In this document: positions 1 to 6,191 of the stretch, one piece after another
How the letters are laid out: every line of letters starts with the position of its first letter
Numbering within the stretch: the stretch's first letter is position 1
Source of the DNA: Tagaea sp.
GTDB taxonomy: Bacteria > Pseudomonadota > Alphaproteobacteria > CACIAM-22H2
Reading direction: 5' to 3'
Length of the DNA stretch: 8,483 nt
NCBI GenBank assembly: GCA_023653245.1
Contig: JAMNXK010000061.1
Coordinates: 1-8,483, forward strand
Notes under the pieces: model-generated
Database searches by the model: none
What the model was told of the DNA's origin: nothing
Seen by the model: only the letters and a program-made list of their open reading frames with translations
Program-made: the position numbers and the translations under genes

Positions 1-1
1 G

Positions 2-349
2 CAGACGCGCGGCGGCAACGTCGATGCGCGGCTGGTCGCCATCCGCCATCCCGATGGTGCGTTCTATCGCTTGCTGTTCTTGTCGCCCACGCAAACCACG
101 GCGCGCTTCAACGAGCCGTTCCGCCGCGCCACGTTCTCCTTCGCCGTGCTGACGGCCCAGGAAGCCCAAGAAGGCCCTTTGCGCGTGCGCATCGTGCGCG
201 CCGGCGCGGGCGACACGGATCAAACCCTGGCGCGGCGCATGGCGACGGGCGATCGCTTCGACCTCGACCGCTTCCGCCTGATCAACGGTCTGCGCGACGG
301 CCAAAACGTGGTCGCGGGCCGGAGCTACAAGATCGTGGCGGAGCGGTAG
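2..349 (+). CDS. M48-family metalloprotease, C-terminal fragment (5' end outside window)
   Basis: Only the last 115 codons are present, in an open frame that enters from the left edge and ends at TAG 347-349. The sequence (RGGNVDARLVAIRHPDGAFYRLLF, then a 'TQTTARFNEPFRRATFSF' stretch, then a C-terminal 'RIVRAGAGDTDQTLARRM...INGLRDGQNVVAGRSYKIV') resembles the tail of bacterial M48 (Ste24p-like) Zn-proteases. In these the HExxH catalytic domain is followed by a small beta-rich domain and a LysM-like end ('GDT...LARRM...RINGL...G..YKIV'). The catalytic domain lies upstream of the window, so the protease assignment rests on the C-terminal pattern alone. Such proteins are usually secreted or periplasmic and act in envelope protein quality control. 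No terminator with a U-tract follows; a hairpin at 422-444 could serve. Alternative: another LysM-ended envelope protein. Confidence 0.72.
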   Translation, partial: QTRGGNVDARLVAIRHPDGAFYRLLFLSPTQTTARFNEPFRRATFSFAVLTAQEAQEGPLRVRIVRAGAGDTDQTLARRMATGDRFDLDRFRLINGLRDGQNVVAGRSYKIVAER

Positions 350-369
350 GCGGGTCGGCCTCGCCGCAT

Positions 370-492
370 CGTCATGCTCGGGCGCGCGGGAACCACGCGA
401 CCCGGGCATCTCGGAAACATAACGTCGCGCCTTCGGCGCGGCGTATTCTCTGCGAGATCCCCGCGTCTCGCTGCGCTCGCGCGCGGATGACG
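370..492. repeat. REP/BIME-like palindromic intergenic element
   Basis: The element is bounded by inverted ends (cgtcat at 370-375 and atgacg at 487-492). It contains nested inverted repeats: atgctcgggc at 373-382 against acccgggcat at 400-409 (one mismatch), and acgtcgcgcc (422-431) / ttc / ggcgcggcgt (435-444), a 10-bp stem with one G-U pair. The right part (gagatccccgcg...gcgcggatgacg) matches a style of intergenic repeat common in alphaproteobacterial genomes. It has no open frame with coding character. It may act as a transcription end or mRNA stabiliser for the protease gene; that role is inference. Copy number in the genome cannot be judged from one window. Confidence 0.6.
422..444 (+). 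terminator. GC-rich hairpin downstream of the M48 gene, possible terminator
   Basis: Perfectly spaced arms acgtcgcgcc / ggcgcggcgt around a ttc loop make a 10-bp stem with one G-U pair. It lies 72 bp after the stop of the M48 gene. It is not followed by a clear T run (the next bases are attctctg), so intrinsic termination is uncertain. It may only be the inner stem of the surrounding palindromic repeat. Confidence 0.3.
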
Positions 493-505
493 GGACCGGC
501 TGCGC

Positions 506-589
506 TCAGACCTTCGCGCCCACCGACGGGATCGCGCGCTTGGTTTTCAGCAGCGCGTCGAGCTGGATCTTGGGCTGCCAGCCGAGAAT
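506..589 (-). pseudogene. Relict 3' end of a UDP-glucuronate decarboxylase gene
   Basis: Read on the minus strand this fragment encodes [10 protein letters not shown] directly joined to DALLKTKRAIPSVGAKV and an in-frame TGA (complement of 506-508). The intact decarboxylase at 1687-2667 ends [38 protein letters not shown]. Nucleotides 519-560 match 1700-1741 at 40 of 42 positions, and 561-589 match 1775-1803 with two mismatches. The 33 nt between (1742-1774) are missing here, a clean 11-codon in-frame loss between two copies of cgtcg (1737-1741 and 1770-1774), as expected from slippage. No homology is visible beyond about 590, so it is a broken remnant without a start or catalytic domain. The last three residues and the stop differ from those of the intact gene, so this is not a simple recent copy of it. 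Confidence 0.85.
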
Positions 590-626
590 CGATCGGATCG
601 GCGTCCGCCGCGTCGAGTCACGAGTC

Positions 627-680
627 TATTTTATTTTATTCATTGTTTTTGACAGTAATCCTGCTAGTATCAGTTAATAA
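627..680 (+). promoter_or_regulatory. AT-rich promoter region of the lectin-like gene
   Basis: A 14-nt run of only A and T (627-640) sits in otherwise GC-rich DNA and looks like an UP element. Two overlapping sigma70 readings are possible. One is an extended -10 TGCTAGTAT (TG 662-663, hexamer TAGTAT 665-670) with TTGTTT (643-648) 16 nt upstream. The other is a consensus TTGACA (649-654) with a weak AGTTAA (672-677) 17 nt downstream. Either would drive the gene starting at 712. The line 601-660 is about 42% GC by direct count, far below the neighbouring genes. Confidence 0.55.
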
Positions 681-711
681 GGAGCCTTTACGAAACCAGG
701 AGGGACGACCG

Positions 712-1680
712 ATGTCCGGAGTGATCGCCCATGGATTCACCGCCGTCGGCGGCATGGCCCAATACGACGGCGCAGACTGGAGCTTGCAGGTCGAACGCAA
801 GAACGGGATTTCGCTCGACGAGGCCTACGCTTACGCATACGCCAACGACGCGGTCACCTATTTTTTCCGGGTCGACGATGGCGCGCAGATGGTGCTCACC
901 AAGCACGGCGTGTTCCGGTCCGGCGACACGGTGTTCTTTTCGGGAAACTGGTGGCTCGGCACCGCCCCGGGCCTCGCGACGAGCTACAAGAAGAACGCCA
1001 GGGCCATCAACTACGTGATTCCGCCGGGCAACTACTTCACCCGTCTGCGGGGGAAGATGAACGTGCCGACAAGCAATCCCGCATCGGGGATTCTGTTTCT
1101 CTGGCCGGGACTGCAGCCGGGCAATCCGTCGAATAACTCGGCCGATGCGATCGGCAATGGCGTTCTACAACCGGTGCTGACCTTCGACGCGGGGGTCGAT
1201 TCCTGCGCGCCGAACCCGACAAACGTCGATTGCTCGCAGCGTTGGTGGATATCCGGCCAATACGTCAACACCGACTTCACGCCGACGACACCGCCGCAAT
1301 TCAAGAACTGCCACGGCGGCGATCGCATGTTGCTGCAATCGGGCGCCGTCGTCGATATCGACATGGCATACGACGCAAGCTCGATGACCTGGACGCAGAC
1401 CTGCGAGTCCGCCGGCAGTTCTGTGACCTACGCCAAGGCGTTGACGATCGACAATCAGGTGCAGAACCAATCTTGGTTGCTGTTCATCAACGAGCCCTAT
1501 GGCGGGGCGGCGATCGTGGGCGCGATCTCGATGTACGATCTGATGCTCACGACGGTGTCGCCTTGTCCGCAGCTGCTGTCATATCTTCAGTCCCGGCCAC
1601 AAGTGACCGGCGCACGTCAGGGTTCGGACACCAACACGATTTTGGTCGATCGGATCGTGTTCCACTCGCCGCAGAGCTGA
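712..1680 (+). CDS. Orphan concanavalin A-like lectin/glucanase-fold protein
   Basis: A 322-aa protein. The ATG at 712 is chosen because AGGAGGG (698-704) lies 7 nt upstream. The in-frame ATG at 487 would put the repeat element, the decarboxylase relic and the promoter inside the coding region. There is no signal peptide or membrane segment. The body is rich in Gly, aromatic residues and beta-type segments: an aromatic N-terminal part (FFRVDDG 51-57, WWLGTAPG 80-87), then FLWPGLQPG (129-137), GVLQPVLTF (150-158), WWISGQYVN (178-186) and LLFINEPYG (256-264). The order WPGLQPG - GVLQPVLT - WWISGQYVN is what I recall from secreted concanavalin A-like lectin/glucanase proteins, especially fungal and some actinobacterial ones; this is family memory, not a search. 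Five cysteines (165, 174, 200, 231, 285) could pair if it were exported. No catalytic residues can be assigned. It stands alone with its own promoter, is somewhat less GC-rich than its neighbours and is flanked by duplicated decarboxylase ends, all consistent with acquisition. Carbohydrate binding is inference. Confidence 0.85.
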   Translation: MSGVIAHGFTAVGGMAQYDGADWSLQVERKNGISLDEAYAYAYANDAVTYFFRVDDGAQMVLTKHGVFRSGDTVFFSGNWWLGTAPGLATSYKKNARAINYVIPPGNYFTRLRGKMNVPTSNPASGILFLWPGLQPGNPSNNSADAIGNGVLQPVLTFDAGVDSCAPNPTNVDCSQRWWISGQYVNTDFTPTTPPQFKNCHGGDRMLLQSGAVVDIDMAYDASSMTWTQTCESAGSSVTYAKALTIDNQVQNQSWLLFINEPYGGAAIVGAISMYDLMLTTVSPCPQLLSYLQSRPQVTGARQGSDTNTILVDRIVFHSPQS

Positions 1681-1686
1681 TCGAAC

Positions 1687-2667
1687 CTATCCGCGCGATC
1701 CCACCGACGGGATCGCGCGGTTGGTTTTGAGCAGCGCGTCGAAATAGGCGATCGTCTTCTTCAGGCCCTCGTCGAGCTGGATCTTCGGCTGCCAGCCGAG
1801 GATTTTCTGCGCCTTCTCGATATTGGGCTTGCGCTGCATCGGATCGTCGGCGGGCAGCGGGCGCTTGACGAGCTTGGATTTCGCACCGGTCAGATCGATC
1901 ACCCGCTCGGCCAGTTGCTTGATCGTGAACTCGACCGGATTGCCGATATTGATCGGGCCCGTGATGTCGTCGGGGCTGTCCATCAGGCGCACGAAGCCTT
2001 CGATCAGATCGTCGACGTAGCAGAAGCTGCGCGTCTGCGAGCCCTCGCCGTAGATCGTGATGTCCTGGCCCTTCAGCGCCTGGACGACGAAGTTCGACAC
2101 CACGCGCCCGTCGTTCGGGTGCATGCGCGGGCCATAGGTGTTGAAGATGCGCGCGACCTTGATCTTCACCCCGTGCTGGCGGTGATAGTCGAAGAACAGG
2201 GTTTCGGCGCAGCGCTTGCCCTCGTCGTAGCAGGCGCGCGGGCCGATCGGATTGACGTTGCCGCGATACTCCTCGGGCTGGGGATGGATTTCCGGATCGC
2301 CGTAGACCTCGGAGGTCGAGGCCTGAAAAATCTTCGCCTTCACCCGCTTGGCGAGGCCCAGCATGTTGATCGCGCCATGCACCGAGGTCTTGGTCGTCTG
2401 CACCGGATCGAATTGATAGTGGATGGGCGAAGCCGGGCAAGCGAGGTTGTAGATCTCGTCGACCTCGACATAGAGCGGGAAGGTCACGTCGTGGCGAAGG
2501 ACTTCGAAGTGCGGGTTGCCGAACAGATGGGCGATGTTGTCCTTCGAGCCGGTGAAGTAGTTGTCGGCGCACAGCACGTCGTGCCCGGCTTCGACCAGCC
2601 GTTCGGACAGATGCGAGCCGAGAAACCCGGCGCCGCCGGTGATCAGGATACGCTTGCGCAACGCCAT
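1687..2667 (-). CDS. uxs: UDP-glucuronate decarboxylase (UDP-xylose synthase)
   Basis: A 326-aa cytoplasmic enzyme of the extended short-chain dehydrogenase/epimerase family. It oxidises and decarboxylates UDP-glucuronate to UDP-xylose with NAD+ recycled in the active site. Visible motifs: Rossmann GGAGFLGS (11-18), the [11 protein letters not shown] loop typical of UXS (35-45), [10 protein letters not shown] (116-125) with catalytic Ser/Thr and Glu120, catalytic Tyr147-x3-Lys151, and [22 protein letters not shown] (172-193), a hallmark of UXS over other epimerases. Length is usual for the bacterial enzyme. The ATG at 2667 has GAAGGG 8 nt upstream (complement of 2676-2681). It starts 36 nt after the phosphatase stop, suggesting co-transcription. 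Its stop lies 6 bp from the stop of the convergent lectin-like gene, and its last four codons (GSRG region) lie at the junction of the duplicated sequence. The symbol follows the family name. Confidence 0.95.
   Translation of the reverse strand: MALRKRILITGGAGFLGSHLSERLVEAGHDVLCADNYFTGSKDNIAHLFGNPHFEVLRHDVTFPLYVEVDEIYNLACPASPIHYQFDPVQTTKTSVHGAINMLGLAKRVKAKIFQASTSEVYGDPEIHPQPEEYRGNVNPIGPRACYDEGKRCAETLFFDYHRQHGVKIKVARIFNTYGPRMHPNDGRVVSNFVVQALKGQDITIYGEGSQTRSFCYVDDLIEGFVRLMDSPDDITGPINIGNPVEFTIKQLAERVIDLTGAKSKLVKRPLPADDPMQRKPNIEKAQKILGWQPKIQLDEGLKKTIAYFDALLKTNRAIPSVGSRG
1700..1803. repeat. Second copy of the direct repeat flanking the lectin-like gene (within uxs 3' end)
   Basis: Positions 1700-1741 match 519-560 (40/42) and 1775-1803 match 561-589 (27/29). 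Nucleotides 1742-1774 are present only here. The two copies are in the same orientation, 1181 bp apart, and bracket the orphan lectin-like gene and its AT-rich promoter. Confidence 0.9.
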
Positions 2668-2703
2668 GAGGGGAACCCTTCGAACCCGTGAACCGCCCGG
2701 ATA

Positions 2704-3426
2704 TCAGGACCGGACACGACGCACAACGTCCTCGACGACCAGGAATTCCCTCGTGGCCCCGATCAGGGCCACGGCGCCGAGCCGGAAATGGCGGTAGACG
2801 CCCAGATCGATGCCGATCCGATGGGGCAAATCCTGGGGTTCGGGATCGATCGTGTGGCCATGGACGATCACCGCCCCGGGATCGAATTCGGCGCGCAAGA
2901 ACGCCTCGCGGATCCACAACAGGTCTTCGGCGCGCTGGGCGTCCAAGGGCACGCCCGGCCGCACCCCGGCATGGGCGAAGAAATACCCGCCATCGCGATG
3001 GCTGAGGCGCAAGTTCCGAAGCTGGCGCAAGCCGCGCTCGCCCACCGCGCGGATCAGGTCCGAGCGCATGAAAGGCTCGGGCCGGTCGGAATCGACGCCG
3101 AAGCTCGCCAGGGTTTCGAGCCCGCCATTGGCGAACCACACCCGCCCGTCGCGCCGGCCGTCGATGAAGTCGAGCATGAGCGCCTCGTGATTGCCCATGA
3201 GGTCGATCCGCTCCCAGCCCGGCCAGGGAACGGTCAGGCGTTCGAGCACGCCTTTCGAGTCGGGCCCGCGATCGACATAGTCGCCCAGATGGATCAGCAC
3301 GCGGCGCGTGGCGCCGGACGCCTCGGCGTGCGCGCGGATGCGCGCGTGCAGCGCGTCGAGCAGGCCCGCATAGCCATGCACGTCGCCGATGGCGTAGACG
3401 GCCGTGTCGTCGGGAAGCGCGCTCAG
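2704..3426 (-). CDS. PPP-type serine/threonine phosphatase / metallophosphoesterase, probable CTG start
   Basis: A calcineurin-like phosphoesterase of the bacterial PPP type (phage lambda phosphatase/PrpA-like), about 240 aa. With the start at 3426 the motifs are GDVHG (14-18), GDYVDRG (48-54), GNHE (78-81), HAGV (151-154), HGHT (189-192) and a C-terminal IDLG (206-209) where many relatives have IDTG. These supply the Asp, His and Asn ligands of a two-metal centre. The first in-frame ATG/GTG/TTG is the GTG at 3379-3381, which encodes the valine inside GDVHG; starting there would delete the first metal ligand. The only sensible start is CTG at 3424-3426, giving MSALPDDTAVYAIGDVHG, the usual N-terminal length. 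That CTG overlaps the TGA of the upstream gene as CTGA and has a GGGGG run just upstream, fitting translational coupling. It may dephosphorylate proteins of the polysaccharide locus; that target is inference. Confidence 0.9.
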   Translation of the reverse strand: MSALPDDTAVYAIGDVHGYAGLLDALHARIRAHAEASGATRRVLIHLGDYVDRGPDSKGVLERLTVPWPGWERIDLMGNHEALMLDFIDGRRDGRVWFANGGLETLASFGVDSDRPEPFMRSDLIRAVGERGLRQLRNLRLSHRDGGYFFAHAGVRPGVPLDAQRAEDLLWIREAFLRAEFDPGAVIVHGHTIDPEPQDLPHRIGIDLGVYRHFRLGAVALIGATREFLVVEDVVRRVRS

Positions 3427-4028
3427 TGGTCCCCCGCTTCGCGCACCAAGGCGACGAGTTTGTCGAGCCGCGGCTCGACCGGCGCGCCGTCGCGCACGGC
3501 GCGCACCAGATCGGGGATCGCACCCTCCAGCCGCGCGTGGTCGAGCATGTCGGTGGAGAACGAGTCCCCGCTCCCCGCCACGCGCAAGGATTCGGGCAAC
3601 GCGGCGGGGCCGAGCTTGAGCATCATCGCGGCCAGAGCGGCGCGCTCGACGTCGGGTCCGCTCACCCCATGGCCCGCGGCCAGCGTCGTCACGCGGGCGG
3701 CCGCGCGCCGTGCCAGGGCCGCCGTCCGCGGATCGCGCTTTTCGGCGAGGCTCATCAGCGTGCGCGCCAGACGCCGGATCGTGTCGTCGGGATCGGCGGC
3801 GGCACCCGACGCGTTGGCCGCGAATGGCACCGCGAACGGTTGCGGCTTGGGACCGGCCTGCAGGGGCTTGAGGGGGTGACGGCGGACGACACGGATTTCG
3901 ACCTCTTCGGCGGTGGCTTCGCGCGCGGCGCGCGCCGCCATCCGCCGGCGCAAGGCTTGGCCCAGCGCCAGGCCGAAGACGATCAACAGACCCCAGACCA
4001 GCAGGGGCGTATCGAAGTCGCCGCTCAT
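3423..4028 (-). CDS. Membrane-anchored protein of unknown function
   Basis: A 201-aa protein I do not recognise. The ATG at 4026-4028 gives MSGDFDTPLLVWGLLIVFGLALGQALRRRMAARAAREA: one N-terminal transmembrane helix (about residues 8-26) followed at once by arginines, which predicts an N-out, C-in anchor. A GTG at 4073 would add 15 residues (SGQNGRGRCRLPVV), which look like non-coding leader. The rest is soluble: a basic/proline linker (about 45-75, HPLKPLQAGPKPQPF) and an Ala/Arg/Leu-rich helical C-terminal half (about 80-201) with no enzyme motif I can name. It is the first gene of the minus-strand arm and overlaps the phosphatase gene by 4 nt (CTGA), so the two products are probably made together and may work together at the inner membrane. 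No clear Shine-Dalgarno is visible. Confidence 0.8.
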   Translation of the reverse strand: MSGDFDTPLLVWGLLIVFGLALGQALRRRMAARAAREATAEEVEIRVVRRHPLKPLQAGPKPQPFAVPFAANASGAAADPDDTIRRLARTLMSLAEKRDPRTAALARRAAARVTTLAAGHGVSGPDVERAALAAMMLKLGPAALPESLRVAGSGDSFSTDMLDHARLEGAIPDLVRAVRDGAPVEPRLDKLVALVREAGDH

Positions 4029-4078
4029 GACGACGGGAAGCCTACACCGCCCTCGCCCGTTCTGTCCCGACACCGCAC

Positions 4079-4107
4079 TTTCAGCTGGCCGGGAATTGCC
4101 CTATGCT
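4079..4107 (+). promoter_or_regulatory. Possible promoter in the divergent intergenic region
   Basis: The 122 bp between the divergent genes (4029-4150) contain a TATGCT hexamer (4102-4107) that would fit a -10 element, but only a poor -35 (TTTCAG, 4079-4084) at 17-nt spacing. If used, transcription would begin near 4114. The ATG at 4103 would then lie inside the -10 and could not be the start of the glycosyltransferase, which favours ATG 4151. The promoter for the minus-strand operon was not identified. Confidence 0.25.
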
Positions 4108-4150
4108 CGCCTCGACTTATCGCCTCCCGAACACCGGGCAAGACTTTGTA

Positions 4151-5566
4151 ATGAAACGGAAAAACTCCGTCGTTGCGGCCGATTTGCAAACGCTCGTGCT
4201 GGGCGCTTTGCGCGCCGCGGATTTGCTGGCCGTGGCGCTGGCGGCCCTCGTCGCCTATTGGGTGCGTCACGAATCCTGGGTTCTGCCCGATCTTTATCTG
4301 ATCGCCGTGCTCGCCGCGGTGATCCTGGCGGCGAATTTCTTCCAGCTCGCCCGGCTTTACGTGTTCGAGAACCTGTCTCGCCTGGCCGGACAATTCGGGA
4401 TGATCGCCATGGCCTGGACGGGCGTGATGGCGAGCCTGATCGCGCTCGCCTATTTCACCCAAACCTCGGTCGCCTTCAGCCGCGCTTTCGCGCTCGGCTG
4501 GTTCGCCTTGGGCTTCGGCGCGCTCATCCTGGTGCGTCTGCTGCTGCTCGTGCAGATCGACAGCTGGCGGCGCGACGGGCGCCTGGCGCTCGACGTCGCG
4601 GTGATCGGCGCGGGCGAGATGGGCCGCGCCTTCCTCAAGCATTTGGCCGACGTCCAGACGCACGAATACCGGATCGTCGGCGTGTTCGACGACCGCAAGG
4701 ACCGCCTGCCGCCGACGCTGGAGGGCCACGCGATCGCCGGCACGGTCGACGATCTGATCGCCTATTCGAAGACCAACCGCGTGGACGAAATCGTCGTGGC
4801 CATGCCCTGGCAGGCCTCGGCCGATTTGCAGGATCTGATCAAGCGGCTGAAGACCGTGCCGGTCGACGTCAAGCTCTGCCCGGATTACATCGGCACCTAT
4901 CTGCCCGCGCGCGGCTTCCACGCCATCGCGGGCATTCCGATGCTCTCGGTGCTCGAACGCCCGCTCTCGGGCTGGAGCCTGGTGCTCAAGGCGCTCGAAG
5001 ACCGCATCCTCGCCGCGATCTTCCTGGTGCTGCTGTCGCCCGTGCTGGCGCTGGTGACGCTGGCGATAAGGCTCGATTCGAAGGGCCCGATCCTGTTCCG
5101 CCAGCAGCGCTGGGGCTTCGCCGGCAATCCGATCGTGGTCTACAAATTCCGCTCGATGCATCACGGCCGCGCCGAGGCGCCGCACGTGCCCCAGGCGACG
5201 CGCGACGATCCGCGCGTGACGCGCGTGGGCCGCTTCTTGCGCAAGACCTCGCTCGACGAATTGCCGCAGCTGTTGAACGTGCTCAAAGGCGACATGTCGC
5301 TGGTGGGCCCGCGCCCCCACGCGGTCGCGCACAACGAGCAATACGCCAAGGTGATCGACGATTATCTCGCGCGCCATCGCGTGAAGCCGGGCATCACCGG
5401 CTGGGCGCAAGTCAACGGCCTGCGCGGCGAGACGGATACGCCCGAGAAAATGCGAAGGCGCGTGCAGTTCGACCTGCACTATATCGACAATTGGTCGCTG
5501 GTCTTCGACCTCAAGATCATAGCGCTGACGCCCTTCGCCGTGCTCGGCAAGGAAAACGCGTATTGA
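4151..5566 (+). CDS. Undecaprenyl-phosphate glucose phosphotransferase-type initiating enzyme (polyprenyl glycosylphosphotransferase)
   Basis: A 471-aa inner-membrane enzyme of the WcaJ/PssY-like group. It transfers a sugar-1-phosphate (usually glucose-1-P) from UDP-sugar to undecaprenyl phosphate, the first step of exopolysaccharide or capsule repeat assembly. From the ATG at 4151: four N-terminal transmembrane helices (about 18-37, 45-64, 82-102, 114-134), a cytoplasmic CoA-binding-like Rossmann domain (AVIGAGEMG, about 150-158), a further membrane segment (about 287-307), then the catalytic Bac_transf domain with KFRSM (332-336), DELPQL (369-374), SLVGPRPHA (383-391) and PGITGWAQVNGLRGET (413-428). 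The ending HYIDNWSLVFDLKII is typical of the undecaprenyl-phosphate glucose phosphotransferase subfamily. The sugar specificity is inferred from that. An in-frame ATG at 4103 would add 16 residues without family resemblance. It is divergent from the uxs operon, pointing to a shared polysaccharide role. Confidence 0.93.
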   Translation: MKRKNSVVAADLQTLVLGALRAADLLAVALAALVAYWVRHESWVLPDLYLIAVLAAVILAANFFQLARLYVFENLSRLAGQFGMIAMAWTGVMASLIALAYFTQTSVAFSRAFALGWFALGFGALILVRLLLLVQIDSWRRDGRLALDVAVIGAGEMGRAFLKHLADVQTHEYRIVGVFDDRKDRLPPTLEGHAIAGTVDDLIAYSKTNRVDEIVVAMPWQASADLQDLIKRLKTVPVDVKLCPDYIGTYLPARGFHAIAGIPMLSVLERPLSGWSLVLKALEDRILAAIFLVLLSPVLALVTLAIRLDSKGPILFRQQRWGFAGNPIVVYKFRSMHHGRAEAPHVPQATRDDPRVTRVGRFLRKTSLDELPQLLNVLKGDMSLVGPRPHAVAHNEQYAKVIDDYLARHRVKPGITGWAQVNGLRGETDTPEKMRRRVQFDLHYIDNWSLVFDLKIIALTPFAVLGKENAY

Positions 5567-5570
5567 CGCG

Positions 5571-5585
5571 GGCGGCGACGCCGCC
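5571..5585. terminator. GC hairpin between convergent genes, possible bidirectional terminator
   Basis: Arms ggcggc (5571-5576) and gccgcc (5580-5585) around gac lie 4 bp after the stop of the glycosylphosphotransferase gene, in the 66-bp gap before the convergent recX stop. There is no T tract on either strand, so the assignment rests on position and stem only. Confidence 0.3.
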
Positions 5586-5632
5586 GTCCCGGCCCTCTCG
5601 CCACGGCCAATATCCGGCCCCCCGTCCGCCCG

Positions 5633-6166
5633 CTAGTCTTCGAGCGCATCCGCCTCGGCGTCGACGATCTTGCGCGCCAGATCGAGCTCGAACCCGGCGC
5701 GCGCCAGGGCGGCGATATCGCGCATGCGCCGCGCCTGGCGCTTGGCCGGATCGCCGAACGGACCCAAGCGCTTTTTCTTCGCCCAGCGGATCGCGCGCGC
5801 GCGGTCGTCGTCGCCGGTATCGTCGACCGCCACCAGCGCCGCCGCGATCTCCTCGCGCGCCACGCCCTTGAGCTTCAGCCGCTCGGCGATGCGCCCGCGC
5901 GCCAGACCGCGCCGCGCGAGGCTCGTAGCCAGGCCTTCGGCGTAGACGCCGTCGTTCAGCAAACCTTTGGCGGCGAGCTTGGCGAGCACGGCCTCGACGT
6001 TCGCCGCCGCGTCCTCGCGATCCGCGATGCCGGCGCGTGCCGCGCGCTCCACGCGGCGCATCAGGACCTTGCGCACGCCCTCGCGGCTCGCCGCGTAGCG
6101 TTCGAGATAGGCGAGCGCGGCTTTCTCCAGGCGCTCGGGCGTGGGCGGTTTGGGCGGCTTGCGCAC
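5633..6166 (-). CDS. recX: RecX family regulator of RecA
   Basis: A 177-aa cytoplasmic protein from GTG 6166, with AAGG five nt upstream. RecX binds the RecA filament and limits or modulates its recombinase and coprotease activity. The sequence shows the family's repeated three-helix pattern: PPTPERLEKAALAYLERYAASREGVRKVLMRRVERA (about 8-43), then VEAVLAKLAAKGLLNDGVYAEGLATSLARRGLARGRIAERLKLKGV (about 58-103), where 'GLLND..YA..' and 'RR.G..RI...L...GV' are characteristic. A third repeat follows, including RAIRWAKKKR and a C-terminal 'RRMRDIAALARAGFELDLARKIVD'. Length is close to that of other RecX proteins. An ATG at 6241 in the same frame would add 25 residues of no family character and overlap the divergent permease gene by 11 bp, so it is less likely. 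It is not next to recA or alaS here. Confidence 0.9.
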   Translation of the reverse strand: MRKPPKPPTPERLEKAALAYLERYAASREGVRKVLMRRVERAARAGIADREDAAANVEAVLAKLAAKGLLNDGVYAEGLATSLARRGLARGRIAERLKLKGVAREEIAAALVAVDDTGDDDRARAIRWAKKKRLGPFGDPAKRQARRMRDIAALARAGFELDLARKIVDAEADALED

Positions 6167-6191
6167 GGCGCCTTGCTTGCCACGGAAGCGG

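Noticed and set aside
592..600. Possible further match of the relic to uxs at 1838-1846 (atcggatcg)
   Set aside because: Nine bases only, and the codon frame of the match would not agree; likely chance.
487..711. N-terminal extension of the lectin-like protein from ATG 487
   Set aside because: It runs through the palindromic repeat end, the uxs relic, the promoter and the Shine-Dalgarno; ATG 712 has an excellent ribosome site.
1547..3523. Long minus-strand open frame (658 codons) spanning the uxs and phosphatase genes
   Set aside because: It is Arg/Ala/Pro-rich shadow translation in another frame of two well-recognised genes; there is no domain pattern.
4025..5479. Minus-strand open frame (484 codons) antisense to the glycosylphosphotransferase
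   Set aside because: His/Arg/Gln-rich antisense artefact with no recognisable motif.
3913..5871. Long plus-strand open frame (652 codons) over the glycosylphosphotransferase
   Set aside because: It is out of frame with the clearly recognised enzyme and has the Arg/Ala/Gly-rich composition typical of GC-rich shadow frames.
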